From positions 1 to 64,000 of the forward strand of contig NZ_MIEU01000011.1 in the NCBI RefSeq assembly GCF_001968825.1: 64,000 nt of DNA, given 5' to 3'. The notes beneath the pieces were generated by a model. That model had not been told where the DNA came from, did no database searches, and worked only from the letters and a program-made list of their open reading frames with translations. Of this stretch, positions 36,086-44,987 are shown piece after piece (the stretch's first letter is position 1; each line of letters opens with the position of its first letter). The position numbers and the translations under genes were made by a program. Source of the stretch: Tersicoccus sp. Bi-70. GTDB taxonomy: Bacteria > Actinomycetota > Actinomycetes > Actinomycetales > Micrococcaceae.

Positions 36086-37324
36086 TCAGCGGCCGGCGGC
36101 GATCCGGTCGATGGCCAGCCGGGCGTAGAGGGCGGCGCCGTCGGCGAGCACGTTGTCGTCGAAGGTCGCCCGTGCGGAGTGGTTGAACGCCGCCGTCTCG
36201 TGGTCGACGCCGTCGGGCACGGCGGAGAGGAACAGGAACGCGCCGGGGACCTCGGCGAGGACGCGGGAAAAGTCCTCCGAGCCGGCCAGCGGGTTCGGCA
36301 TGGCGGCGTACCGACGGTCGCCGAGCAGCTCGGTGACGACGCCGCGGGCGAAGTCGCTCTCGTGCGGATCGTTGACGGTGACCGGGTACTCGTCGTGGTA
36401 CTCGACGGTCGCGGTCAGCCCGTGGCTCTCGGCGATGCCCCGCACGAGCGGCGGGACGATCTCGGCGAGCCGGGCACGCGCGGTGTCGGAGAAGGACCGC
36501 AGCGTGGCCTCGATCCGCGCGTCGTCGGGGATGATATTCCGCTTGGTGCCGGCGTGCAGGGAGCCGACGGTGATGACCACCGGGTCGAAGACGTCGAACC
36601 GGCGCGTCACGAGGTTCTGCAGCGCGGTCACGATCTCCGCGGCGACGGTGACCGGGTCCTTCGCCTTGAAGGGCATGGACCCGTGGCCGCCGACGCCGTT
36701 GACGGTCACGTCGAGCCCGGCGGATCCGCTCATCATGGTGCCGGGGCGGGAGAAGACGACGCCGGTGGGGGCGAGCGCGCTGGCCACGTGCATGCCGAAG
36801 GCGGCGTCCGGCCGGCGGCCGGCGGCGTCCAGCACGCCCTCGCGCAGCATCACGCCGGCCCCGTCGAAGCCCTCCTCGCCGGGCTGGAACATCAGCACGA
36901 CGTCGCCGGCGAGGCGATCACGGCGGGCGGAGAGCAGGGTCGCGGCACCGGCGAGCATCGAGGTGTGCAGGTCGTGCCCGCAGGCGTGCATCATCCCGTC
37001 GATCTCCGACGTGAAGGGCTGGCCGGTCTCCTCCTGCACGGGCAGGGCGTCCATGTCACCGCGCAGCAGCACGACGGGCCGGTCCTCGCCTTCGGCGGCG
37101 CCCTGGCCCCGCAGCACCGCGGTGACCGAGGTGGTGTCGGTGCCCGTGGTCACCTCGTAGCCCAGGCCGTCCAGCCAGCCGAGCACCTTCTCCTGCGTGC
37201 GGGGCAGGTCCAGGCCCACCTCCGGCTCCCGGTGCAGGCGGTGGCGGAGATCGGCGATGTCCGGATGCAGCGCTTGGGCGTCGTCGAGCAGGGAGGCGGT
37301 CAGATCGGCGGAGGAGGCGTTCAC
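36086..37324 (-). CDS. M20 family amidohydrolase, second copy
   Basis: This 412-residue enzyme is homologous over its length to the protein at 24273-25550, with the same active-site motifs (MHACGHDLHTSMLAG, FQPGEEGFDGAGVMLREG, GMHVASALAP). Differences are concentrated in surface regions. It probably hydrolyses an N-acyl amino acid. The start is GTG with AAAGGG upstream. Confidence 0.88.
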   Translation of the reverse strand: MNASSADLTASLLDDAQALHPDIADLRHRLHREPEVGLDLPRTQEKVLGWLDGLGYEVTTGTDTTSVTAVLRGQGAAEGEDRPVVLLRGDMDALPVQEETGQPFTSEIDGMMHACGHDLHTSMLAGAATLLSARRDRLAGDVVLMFQPGEEGFDGAGVMLREGVLDAAGRRPDAAFGMHVASALAPTGVVFSRPGTMMSGSAGLDVTVNGVGGHGSMPFKAKDPVTVAAEIVTALQNLVTRRFDVFDPVVITVGSLHAGTKRNIIPDDARIEATLRSFSDTARARLAEIVPPLVRGIAESHGLTATVEYHDEYPVTVNDPHESDFARGVVTELLGDRRYAAMPNPLAGSEDFSRVLAEVPGAFLFLSAVPDGVDHETAAFNHSARATFDDNVLADGAALYARLAIDRIAAGR

Positions 37325-37412
37325 GGTGCCCTTTCGGATCCGGGAGTCGGTCTTCCGACCCTACTCGCGTCCTCCGTCCCTCGTCAGGGGCGTCCGGCAG
37401 CCCGCGTCGAGC

Positions 37413-38363
37413 TCACACGTCGGGCAGCGTGTCGGCGGCCCAGGGGTAGGAGGGCTGCGCTCCGGCGGCGCGGCACGCGAAGGCCCCGACGCGGGCGGCC
37501 ACCCGGGCGGCGTCGATCAGCGCGTCCCCGCGGGCCAGGCCCATCGCGAGGGCACCCACGAAGGCGTCGCCCGCGCCGGTCGTGTCCACGGCGTCGATGG
37601 TGGGCGCCAGCACCGGGACGATCGCGTCGCGTTCCGTGACGAGGGCGCCGGCACCGCCGAGGGTCATCACGACGGAGCGCACCCCGCTGTCCCGGAGCCG
37701 CTGCACGACCTGCGCGGCCTCCAGGTCCCGGTGCCCGCGCTCCCCCGGTCCCGTGGGCGGCGGGTCCAGCTGCCCGAGCAGCTGCAGCCCCTCGTGCTCG
37801 TTGACGACCAGGGGATCGGCCGCCCGCACGATGTCCAGGTCGATGCCCTCGGGCACCGGCGCGGTGTTGAAGATGAGCCGGCCCGTGCACAGCCCGGCGG
37901 CGCGTTCGATGCCGTCCACCGGAATCTCACCCTGGACCACCACGACCGCGGCGTCCCGGATCACCGCGGCGGCGGCGTCGACCATCGCGGCGTCCACCGC
38001 GCCGTTGGCGCCGGGCACGACGACGATGCTGTTCTCACCCGCGTGGTCGACCTCGACGATGGCCAGCCCGGTCGGGGCGTCGGTGGTGGCGACCGTGCTC
38101 AGGTCGACGTCGGCGTCCTTGAGCAGGGCGAGCGCCAGGTCGGCGTGGGCGTCCTCGCCCACGGCACCGACCAGCCGCACCCGGGCACCGAGGCGCGCGG
38201 CGGCGACCGCCTGGTTGGCGCCCTTGCCGCCCTGGGCCATGGACCCGCCGGTGCCGAGCACGGTCTCCCCGGGTTTCGGGTGCCGCTCGACCCGGACGAA
38301 GAGATCGGCGTTGATGGACCCGACGACCGCGATCACGGCGTCGGACGGGGTGGTGGGACTCAT
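37413..38363 (-). CDS. PfkB-family sugar kinase, ribokinase-like
   Basis: This 316-residue kinase phosphorylates a pentose, most likely ribose, at the expense of ATP. Motifs are VGSINADLFVRVERHPKPGE at the N-terminus, GGKGANQAVAAARLG, and DTTGAGDAFVGALAMGLA containing the catalytic Asp. The ATG overlaps the nucleoside hydrolase stop by 4 nt. With that enzyme and an MFS transporter it gives a complete route: nucleoside import, cleavage to base and ribose, and ribose phosphorylation. Confidence 0.92.
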   Translation of the reverse strand: MSPTTPSDAVIAVVGSINADLFVRVERHPKPGETVLGTGGSMAQGGKGANQAVAAARLGARVRLVGAVGEDAHADLALALLKDADVDLSTVATTDAPTGLAIVEVDHAGENSIVVVPGANGAVDAAMVDAAAAVIRDAAVVVVQGEIPVDGIERAAGLCTGRLIFNTAPVPEGIDLDIVRAADPLVVNEHEGLQLLGQLDPPPTGPGERGHRDLEAAQVVQRLRDSGVRSVVMTLGGAGALVTERDAIVPVLAPTIDAVDTTGAGDAFVGALAMGLARGDALIDAARVAARVGAFACRAAGAQPSYPWAADTLPDV

Positions 38364-39352
38364 CGGGTCGCTCCCTCGGTGGTGGTGTTCTCACTGGCGG
38401 TGCCGTCGTGACCCGGGCGGGACACGACGTCGATGGCGTTCACGATCAGGTCCCAGAACCGCTCGCGGTCAAGGTCCACGGCCACCTGCGTGGTGCAGTC
38501 CTGCGGTGCGGGCGCCCGGAAGTCCGCCACGGTCATGCCCAGGGTCAACCCGCCGCGCAGTTCGACGTCCAGCGGGACCTTCCGCGTGGTCATCACCTGC
38601 GGGTCGATCAGGTAGGCGACGGTGCAGGGGTCGTGCACGGGCGGGTCGTCGAACCCCTGGTTGTCGCGGTAGGCCTGCCGGAAGAAGGCCATCAGCCCGA
38701 GCACCACGTCGGCGCAGCCCGAGCCGATCGCGCGGATCCGCTCCTCGACGTCGGCCGTGACCAGCGCCTGGTGCGTCAGGTCGAGTCCGACCATGGTGAG
38801 CGGCCACGGCTCGTTGATGACGATGTGGGCGGCCTCGGGGTCGACGATGATGTTGAACTCGGCGACCGCGCTCCAGTTGCCCGTGTGGTAACCGCCGCCC
38901 ATCAACACGACCTCCTGCACCCGTTCGACGATGCGCGGTTCCCTGCGCGCGGCGAGGGCGATGTTGGTCAGCGGCCCGGTGGGGACGAGGGTCACGGTGC
39001 CCGGCTCGTGCGCCATCACGGTGTCGATGATGAAGTCGACGGCGTGCTGGTCCTGCACGGCGACGGTCGGCTCCGGCAGCTCCACGCCGTCGAGCCCGGA
39101 CTCCCCGTGGATGCCCGGCGCCACCATCAGGTCGCGGACGAGCGGCCGCACGCAACCGGCGTGGATCGGCACGTCTTCCCGCCCGCACACGGCCAGCATG
39201 CTCTGCGCGTTCCGGGTGACCTTGGCCAGGGTCTGGTTGCCGCCGATCGTGGTGATGCCGAGCAGGTCGATGCGCGGGTCACCGAGGGCCAGGATCATGG
39301 CGACGGCGTCGTCGTGCCCGGGGTCGCAGTCCAGGATGATCTTGCGGGCCAT
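38360..39352 (-). CDS. inosine-uridine-type nucleoside hydrolase
   Basis: This 330-residue enzyme cleaves N-ribosides to base plus ribose. The calcium-binding signature DCDPGHDDAVAMILA is at the N-terminus; the family glycine/proline loop VTLVPTGPLTNIALAARREP and the later EFNIIVDPEAAH are present. GAGAGGA precedes the ATG. It is second in the MFS-hydrolase-kinase unit. Confidence 0.93.
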   Translation of the reverse strand: MARKIILDCDPGHDDAVAMILALGDPRIDLLGITTIGGNQTLAKVTRNAQSMLAVCGREDVPIHAGCVRPLVRDLMVAPGIHGESGLDGVELPEPTVAVQDQHAVDFIIDTVMAHEPGTVTLVPTGPLTNIALAARREPRIVERVQEVVLMGGGYHTGNWSAVAEFNIIVDPEAAHIVINEPWPLTMVGLDLTHQALVTADVEERIRAIGSGCADVVLGLMAFFRQAYRDNQGFDDPPVHDPCTVAYLIDPQVMTTRKVPLDVELRGGLTLGMTVADFRAPAPQDCTTQVAVDLDRERFWDLIVNAIDVVSRPGHDGTASENTTTEGATR

Positions 39353-39382
39353 GACGCGCGTTCCTCTCGACGGGTGTCGGTG

Positions 39383-40828
39383 TCAGTGTGAAGCCGGCCC
39401 GGCGCCCTCGATCCGCGCGGCGACCGCCGACGGATCCGGGCGGGGGATCAGGACGGAGACGGCGAGGGCGAGCAGGACGAGGACCCCGCCCGTCACGATA
39501 CCGGCGGTGTACCCGGCGCGAGGCCCGGATCCGGTGGCGACGAGGGTGTCCACGGCGAAGAGGACGGCGAAGCTGATGCCGGCCCCGAGGTTGAAGGCGC
39601 CGGCGTTCAGGCCGGGCAGATACCCGGGGTTGTCCTCGGGGCTGAGGACGATGCCGAGCCCGTTGAGCATGATGTTCGAGATGCCCGCATAGGTGACGCC
39701 GATGAAGAGCGACACGACCAGCAGCAGCCCGGGCGACGGCGACGACGCGGTGAGCACGGCGATGCCGACGCCCACGACCGTGCCGATCAGCCCGATCTGC
39801 AGCACGCGCTTGTAGCCGAACGTCCCGGCCAGGCGTCCGGCGACGGGTCCGATGACGAGGCCGGCGAGCGCGTACGGGGTGAGGGTCACCCAGGAGACGG
39901 CGTCCGCGCCGATGCCCGGGCCGGCGGCGGGATCCTGCGCGAGGTTGGGGATGAGGCCGTTCATGATGGCGAAGACGCCGGTCATGGTCAGCAGGGTCGT
40001 CGAGAGCAGCGCCCAGGTGCGGCGCTGGCGGAGGTAGTGCGTGCTCACCAGCGGGTGCGGCGACCGGTCCTCGATCCGCCAGAAGACGCCGAACGCGGCG
40101 GCCGCGACCAGCAGGAGCACGATCACGAGTACCCAGTTCGCCGTCGCGAGCTCCCCGGCCTGGTTGAACGCGACCAGGGCGCAGCCGATGGCGACGACGA
40201 GCGGCGCGACGCCCTTCCAGTCCATCGGCGGCGTCTCGACGGCGGTCGACTCGACGGTGGCGCCGCGGACGGCGACGACGGCGATCACGCAGATCACCGC
40301 CATCACCCAGAAGATGGACCGGAAGCCGAACGACCCGGCCAGCCAGCCGCCGGCGAGCGCGTCGACGCCGGCGATGCCACCGTTCACGGCCGTCAGCACG
40401 CCGAGCAGCGTCGCGTACAGCTTGGGGTCGGGCACCTGGACGCGCAGCATGATGAGGCAGATCGGCACGACCGGCCCGGCGACGCCCTGAATGATCCGGC
40501 CGACGAACAGGACGCCGACGCTCGGGGCGACGGCGGAGACGACGCAGCCGATGCCGGTGACCAGCAGCATCAGCGTGAGGACCCGGCGGCGGCCGATCAG
40601 GTCGCCCCAGCGGGGCAGGAAGAGGGAGAAGAGGGCGGCGGCGGTGAAGAACGCCGTCTGACTGACGCCGATCTGCGCCGTCGTGGTGTCCAGTTCGCGT
40701 TCCATCGTGGCGAGCGCCGGGGAGAGCATCGAGGCGTTGAGCTGGAAGGCGAAGACGGCGACCAGCAGCGCGATGACGAGACCGGTGACGTTGGTGGTCT
40801 TGACGGCAGCGGTGGGCGGCTCGGGCAT
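39383..40828 (-). CDS. MFS transporter, likely nucleoside importer
   Basis: This 481-residue membrane protein has about 12-14 helices, LFLPRWGDLIGRRRVLTLML after helix 2 and a related GPVAGRLAGTFGYKRVLQIG in the second half. GGGAGG sits 6 nt before the ATG. The assignment as a nucleoside carrier comes only from its place ahead of the nucleoside hydrolase and the kinase. Confidence 0.8.
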   Translation of the reverse strand: MPEPPTAAVKTTNVTGLVIALLVAVFAFQLNASMLSPALATMERELDTTTAQIGVSQTAFFTAAALFSLFLPRWGDLIGRRRVLTLMLLVTGIGCVVSAVAPSVGVLFVGRIIQGVAGPVVPICLIMLRVQVPDPKLYATLLGVLTAVNGGIAGVDALAGGWLAGSFGFRSIFWVMAVICVIAVVAVRGATVESTAVETPPMDWKGVAPLVVAIGCALVAFNQAGELATANWVLVIVLLLVAAAAFGVFWRIEDRSPHPLVSTHYLRQRRTWALLSTTLLTMTGVFAIMNGLIPNLAQDPAAGPGIGADAVSWVTLTPYALAGLVIGPVAGRLAGTFGYKRVLQIGLIGTVVGVGIAVLTASSPSPGLLLVVSLFIGVTYAGISNIMLNGLGIVLSPEDNPGYLPGLNAGAFNLGAGISFAVLFAVDTLVATGSGPRAGYTAGIVTGGVLVLLALAVSVLIPRPDPSAVAARIEGAGPASH

Positions 40829-40918
40829 GGGGCACCTCCCGGGTTCGGTCGGGTGCGCTCAGCCTACGTCCGGACACCGACAACGGTCTCGGGTGCGAGC
40901 CGGCTGCTCTGTCCTCGC

Positions 40919-40979
40919 CGACTGGACGGTCGACGTCACCATTCGGTGCCCTTCGAGACATCACCCCGCACACTCGACG
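40919..40979. repeat. 60-bp repeat family, degenerate copy
   Basis: It is a diverged 61-nt copy with the same ends (CGACTGGACGG... to CACACTCGACG) but an altered middle. Confidence 0.6.
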
Positions 40980-40999
40980 GCGCCGTTACGTCGAGTGGC

Positions 41000-41059
41000 C
41001 GAGTGGACGGATAACGTTCCCATCCGGCCGGTTTCGCTGCGTCATCGGCACACTCGACG
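41000..41059. repeat. 60-bp repeat, copy 1
   Basis: It starts CGAGTGGACGGATAACGTTC and ends GTCATCGGCACACTCGACG. The ends are inverted copies (CGAGTG..CGGAT.ACG) of about 16 nt with three mismatches, giving a hairpin-forming element. Confidence 0.85.
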
Positions 41060-41113
41060 GGAAGCCGAAGGGTTGCGCGGCCGGGACCTCTTCGGCCGCC
41101 GCGCCGGATGCGC

Positions 41114-41173
41114 CGAGTGGACGGATAACGTTCCCATCCGGCCGATTTCGCTGCGTCATCCGCACACTCGACG
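41114..41173. repeat. 60-bp repeat, copy 2
   Basis: It is almost identical to copy 1 and begins 114 nt after it. The spacer (GGAAGCCG..GGGTTGCGCGGCCGGGAC) is also related to the next spacer. Confidence 0.85.
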
Positions 41174-41225
41174 GGAAGCCGCGGGGCTGCGCGGCCGGGA
41201 CTCATCCGCCCACCGCCCGATGCGC

Positions 41226-41285
41226 CGAGTGGGCGGATAACGTTCCCATCCGGCCGTTTTCGCTGCGTCATCCGCACACTCGACG
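41226..41285. repeat. 60-bp repeat, copy 3
   Basis: It is almost identical to copies 1 and 2 and begins 112 nt after copy 2. It ends just before the HNH gene terminus. Confidence 0.85.
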
Positions 41286-41306
41286 AGGGAGTGGCGGCTC
41301 AGCGGC

Positions 41307-42530
41307 TCACTCGCAGGCGATGCCGTCTCCGTCACCGTCCATCCCGGAGCGGTAGCCCGGGTCTCCGCGGTGCAGCGGGGCGACTCCGGCCGCACGAGCG
41401 GCCCGGCAGTTGGGGTAGTAGACGGAGGAGCCGGGTGCCGCGGGTGCGGGGATCGCGGGCTGCACCGGCGCGGCCGGCGCAGGAGCCGGGACCGCGGGCG
41501 CAGGTGCGGCGGGTGCAGGTGCGGCCGGCGCCGGCGCCGGCGCCGGAACCGCAGCGGCGGGAGCCGACGCCGTCGTCCGGTCGGCCACCGGCTGGTCCGA
41601 GCACGCCCCGAGCACGCGCGCCATGGCGTCCCGTTCGGCGGCGGTCACCCAGAGCCGGTAGGTGGACTTGACCGCGATCTGCCGGGCCACGTACGTGCAC
41701 CGGTAGGCCCGGACGGCCGGCAACCAGGTGGCGGCGTCGCCGTCGCTCTTCTGGCTGTTCGCGGCGCGGGTGGTGGCCTGCAGGTTGAGCGGGTCGTTGG
41801 CGAAGGCGATGCGCTGCTCGGCGGTGAGCTGCTGTGCCCCCTTCTGCCAGGCGTCGGAGAGGGCGACGACGTGGTCGATCTGCACGAGCTCGCTGGTGCC
41901 CTGCCCGCGCACGAACGCGACCGCGGTGCCGGTGTACGGGTCGACGAGCGTCCCCGACGCCACGCGGCAGTGGCCGCTGTTCGTCCAGGCGATGCCGGTG
42001 AGCTGCGTGGCGAGGATGTCGTTGCGGGTGTCGCAGCCGTTCCGGTCGACGTCAGTCCAGGCCGAGCCGAACTGGTCCCGGCGGTAGCCGGTCTTCGGGG
42101 AGCGGCCCTTGACCGGCAGTGTGCCGAGCTGCGCGAGCGCCGTCCCGGCGGCCGGCGCCGGAAGCGATGGAGTCGAGGACGGCCGGGAAGAGGACGGCCG
42201 GGGCGTCGGCGACGCCGTCGGGCGCGGCGCAGTCGACGTCCGTGAGGTCGGTGTCGCGAAGGCGGCCCCGGCGTGATCGGTGGCGCGGACGGAGGAAGCC
42301 GCGCTCGAGGACGCCGGTGCGGTGGCCGCCGGCGGGGAGACGGCGACGTCGGAGGCGCATCCGGTGAGCAGCACGAGCGCGAGCGCCACCACGGCGGACC
42401 CGACCGCCCGGTGCATCGGCCGGCGATGAGCGACGGCTCCTCCCTCGTTCGAGCGGAGGTGTCCCGTGATCGAGCCGTCCCGGGTCGAGCGACCCGAACG
42501 GTCAGCAGGGCGGAGCCCGGGCGTGGTCAT
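41307..42530 (-). CDS. secreted HNH endonuclease with excalibur calcium-binding domain
   Basis: The 407-residue product has a lipoprotein-type signal (VVALALVLLTGCAS), a Ser/Pro-rich linker, an HNH/DUF1524-type nuclease domain, an Ala/Pro repeat linker and a C-terminal excalibur domain ending DGDGDGIACE. Nuclease motifs are VQIDHVVALSDAWQKGAQQL and NDPLNLQATTRAANSQKSDG. It should act outside the cell, anchored or released, on DNA. The ATG at 42530 has GAGGGA 4 nt upstream; an ATG at 42416 immediately before the signal helix is an alternative. Confidence 0.85.
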   Translation of the reverse strand: MTTPGLRPADRSGRSTRDGSITGHLRSNEGGAVAHRRPMHRAVGSAVVALALVLLTGCASDVAVSPPAATAPASSSAASSVRATDHAGAAFATPTSRTSTAPRPTASPTPRPSSSRPSSTPSLPAPAAGTALAQLGTLPVKGRSPKTGYRRDQFGSAWTDVDRNGCDTRNDILATQLTGIAWTNSGHCRVASGTLVDPYTGTAVAFVRGQGTSELVQIDHVVALSDAWQKGAQQLTAEQRIAFANDPLNLQATTRAANSQKSDGDAATWLPAVRAYRCTYVARQIAVKSTYRLWVTAAERDAMARVLGACSDQPVADRTTASAPAAAVPAPAPAPAAPAPAAPAPAVPAPAPAAPVQPAIPAPAAPGSSVYYPNCRAARAAGVAPLHRGDPGYRSGMDGDGDGIACE

Positions 42531-42630
42531 GGTTCCCTCGAAGACGTGCAGCGAGACCGCGGATGTGGTCGTGCGAGACCCGACCGATTCTAGGGCTGGC
42601 GTGCGGCGATTCCCGCGACGGAAGCGCGTG

Positions 42631-43215
42631 TCAGTCGCGGGCCGGTGCGACCGTCCGCCGCATCACGGTCTTCCGTCTGCCGATGTGGCGCTCGAACGTG
42701 AAGCCCGCCTTCTCGAACATCGCGCGGGTGCCGTTGTGGAGGAAGGACGACGACGTCTTCTTGTCGGGGACGAGCTCATTGGGGAAGGAGACGATCTCGC
42801 CGCCGCCCGCCTGCGCGATCAGCGCGACGGCGCCGTCGAGGGCTTCCCGTGCCACGCCGGACCGCCGGTGGTCGCGGTCGACGAAGAAACAGGTGATGCG
42901 CCACGGCGCCGGGCTGGCCTCGCCCGCGTCGTACTCCTTGCGGTGGTAGATGTTCGGCAGCTCGGCCGGGCTGCCGTACTCGCACCACGCGATCGCGTCG
43001 TCGCCGTCGAGGACCAGCGCAGCATGGGCGATGCCCTCCGCCACGAGGCGTTGCTTGAACGTGGGCCCGTCGTACTCCCGCTTGACCGTCTGGGCCGTGT
43101 CCCCGTGGAAGTAGGAGCAGTAGCAGCCGCCCCAGACGCCGTGGTGCTTCTGCGCGAGCGCGAGCCACGCCGGGAAGGTCTCGAGCGTGAGCGGTCTGAT
43201 CACGTGAGAGCTCAT
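42631..43215 (-). CDS. GNAT family N-acetyltransferase
   Basis: This 194-residue protein has the acetyl-CoA fold with WRITCFFVDRDHRRSGVARE as the cofactor loop (about 108-127). The N-terminal part (WLALAQKHHGVWGGCYCSYF) is typical of a subgroup of uncharacterised GNAT proteins. The substrate is unknown. Confidence 0.82.
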   Translation of the reverse strand: MSSHVIRPLTLETFPAWLALAQKHHGVWGGCYCSYFHGDTAQTVKREYDGPTFKQRLVAEGIAHAALVLDGDDAIAWCEYGSPAELPNIYHRKEYDAGEASPAPWRITCFFVDRDHRRSGVAREALDGAVALIAQAGGGEIVSFPNELVPDKKTSSSFLHNGTRAMFEKAGFTFERHIGRRKTVMRRTVAPARD

Positions 43216-43367
43216 GGCCGGGTCCGCTCGACCGGTGACGTGCGCATCGGCACTCCCCTCGACGGCGGTCGGGCACCCCGTCGACGGTGACGGCGGACCC
43301 TCGCGACCCACGGTACTCGCGCGCGCCCGGACGACCTGCGCCCCCACAGGCTCGATGACCACGGCGG

Positions 43368-43373
43368 TACGCT
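43368..43373 (+). promoter_or_regulatory. -10 element TACGCT for a leaderless gene
   Basis: TACGCT ends 7 nt before the ATG at 43381, and no ribosome-binding site is visible. Confidence 0.5.
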
Positions 43374-43380
43374 GCCAGCC

Positions 43381-44127
43381 ATGGTCTGGCTGCACACGGT
43401 GATCGACGTCCCCGCCGACCGGCTCGACGCCGCGAGCGCGTTCTGGGCCGCAGCACTCGGCTGTCCGCTGGGCGATCCATGGGCCGGCCACCCGGAGTTC
43501 CGCAGCCTCCTCCCCCTGACCGGCGACGCGTACGTGCACGTCCAGCGCGTCGGCAGCGCGCGACCCGGCGTCCATCTGGATCTGGAGGTGGACGACCTCG
43601 ACGCCGGGGTGGCCCGGCTGGTCGCCCTCGGCGCCACCGCGCGCAACCGCGAACCGGCCGGCGCCTGGCAGGTGCTGGCCAGCCCTGGCGGCCTGCCCGT
43701 CTGCGTCGTCGCCGGCCGGGGGGACCGCGTCCGTCCCGACGGCGTCGACGTCGGAGACGGACTGCGGGAGCGGCTCGTGCAGGTGTGCATCGACGCGCCG
43801 GCCGACGCGGTCGACACCGAGGTCGCCTTCTGGCGTGCCGCGATACCGGGACGCTGGGCGAAATCGACGAGCGAAGGGCTCATCGGCAAGCTCCACCCCG
43901 GCGCCGGCTCCACGGTCAAGCTGCTGTTCCAGCGGCTCGGCGAGGACACCGGTCCCGTGCGGGCGCACGTGGACCTCGGCACCACCGACGTCCCCCGCGA
44001 CGCGGAGCGGCTCGAACACCTCGGCGCCGCCCGAGTGACCGACTGCGGCCGCTGGGTCGTGCTGCAGGATGCGGCCGAGATGGTGTTCTGCACGACGCCC
44101 AACGATCCCGACGAGGAGCTGGTGTGA
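43381..44127 (+). CDS. VOC superfamily protein (two glyoxalase-like domains)
   Basis: This 248-residue protein consists of two vicinal-oxygen-chelate halves (1-120, LHTVIDVPADRLDAASAFWA; 125-245, QVCIDAPADAVDTEVAFWRA). The function could be lyase, dioxygenase or resistance related; metal ligands are not fully conserved in an obvious way. It probably starts leaderless. The MgtC-like gene begins at its stop codon. Confidence 0.85.
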   Translation: MVWLHTVIDVPADRLDAASAFWAAALGCPLGDPWAGHPEFRSLLPLTGDAYVHVQRVGSARPGVHLDLEVDDLDAGVARLVALGATARNREPAGAWQVLASPGGLPVCVVAGRGDRVRPDGVDVGDGLRERLVQVCIDAPADAVDTEVAFWRAAIPGRWAKSTSEGLIGKLHPGAGSTVKLLFQRLGEDTGPVRAHVDLGTTDVPRDAERLEHLGAARVTDCGRWVVLQDAAEMVFCTTPNDPDEELV

Positions 44128-44867
44128 TGCACGGACTGATCGGCATCGTCAGCGACACCACGCTGCTGGAGATCGAGCTGCTCCTGGCCACCTTCGTGCT
44201 CTGTTCCTTCATCGGCATCGAACGGCAGGTGCACCAGAAGGCGGCCGGCTACCGCACGCACGTCCTCGTCGGGCTGGGCTCCTGCGCGTTCACGCTCGTC
44301 TCCGGCTGGGGTTTCACGGCCGTGCTCGGCAGCGACGTCAACCTGGACCCCTCCCGTATCGCGGCGCAGATCGTCAGCGGCATCGGCTTCCTGGGCGCGG
44401 GGGTGATCTTCAAGGGGCGCGACGTGGTGCGCGGTCTGACCACGGCCGCCTCCATCTGGGTGGCAGCGGCCGTGGGGATGGCCTGCGGCGCCGGGATGCT
44501 CTCCCTCGCCATCGTGCTCTCCGTGCTGTACCTGGTCACCCTCGTCGGGGTGGCGCCACTGGTCCGCCGGATCCCCACGGAGGACCGACGGCGGGTCCTG
44601 CGCATCACCTATGTCGATGGGCAGGGCGCGCTCCGGACCATCCTCGGCCTGGCCACCGACCTCGGCTTCGCCTCCTCGATCCAGCGCAGCTCCCGCAGCA
44701 CTTCGGGTGGACGCTCCCTGATCTCGATGGACATCCGCTTCATCGGGCGTGCGCCGGTGCCGGCCCTCGTCCCCCCGTTGCTCGAGCTGCCCGGCGTCGA
44801 GGCCGTCCAGCTCAAGACGGTCAGCGGGACGACCGCCAACGAGGACGACGAGGACGACGACGCCTGA
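44127..44867 (+). CDS. MgtC/SapB family membrane protein
   Basis: This 246-residue protein has four to five helices followed by an ACT-like cytoplasmic domain (about 150-235). MgtC motifs FIGIERQVHQKAAGYRTHVL, GSCAFTLVSGWG and IVSGIGFLGAGVIFKGRDVV are clear. Such proteins relate to magnesium homeostasis and F-type ATP synthase control. The ATG overlaps the VOC stop by one base. The C-terminus is a run of acidic residues. Confidence 0.9.
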   Translation: MHGLIGIVSDTTLLEIELLLATFVLCSFIGIERQVHQKAAGYRTHVLVGLGSCAFTLVSGWGFTAVLGSDVNLDPSRIAAQIVSGIGFLGAGVIFKGRDVVRGLTTAASIWVAAAVGMACGAGMLSLAIVLSVLYLVTLVGVAPLVRRIPTEDRRRVLRITYVDGQGALRTILGLATDLGFASSIQRSSRSTSGGRSLISMDIRFIGRAPVPALVPPLLELPGVEAVQLKTVSGTTANEDDEDDDA

Positions 44868-44987
44868 CGGCTCGCCGGTGCACATGACGCCGAATCCGAC
44901 AGCAGGCTGACGAACCGGCACGAGATGCCTACGATGACCGTGGACGCGACCCGCGTCCGGACCGTCCCGCAATCGAGAGGATCCCTC

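Larger units (their letters stand above)
40829..41306. other. gene-free repeat region
   Basis: This segment of about 480 nt between the MFS gene (minus) and the end of the HNH gene (minus) contains no gene. Most of it is four copies of a 60-bp element with spacers that are themselves partly conserved. Confidence 0.8.

Noticed and set aside
41000-41285. CRISPR-like array at the 60-bp repeats
   Set aside because: There are only three good copies, spacers of 52-54 nt are related to each other rather than unique, and no cas gene is near.
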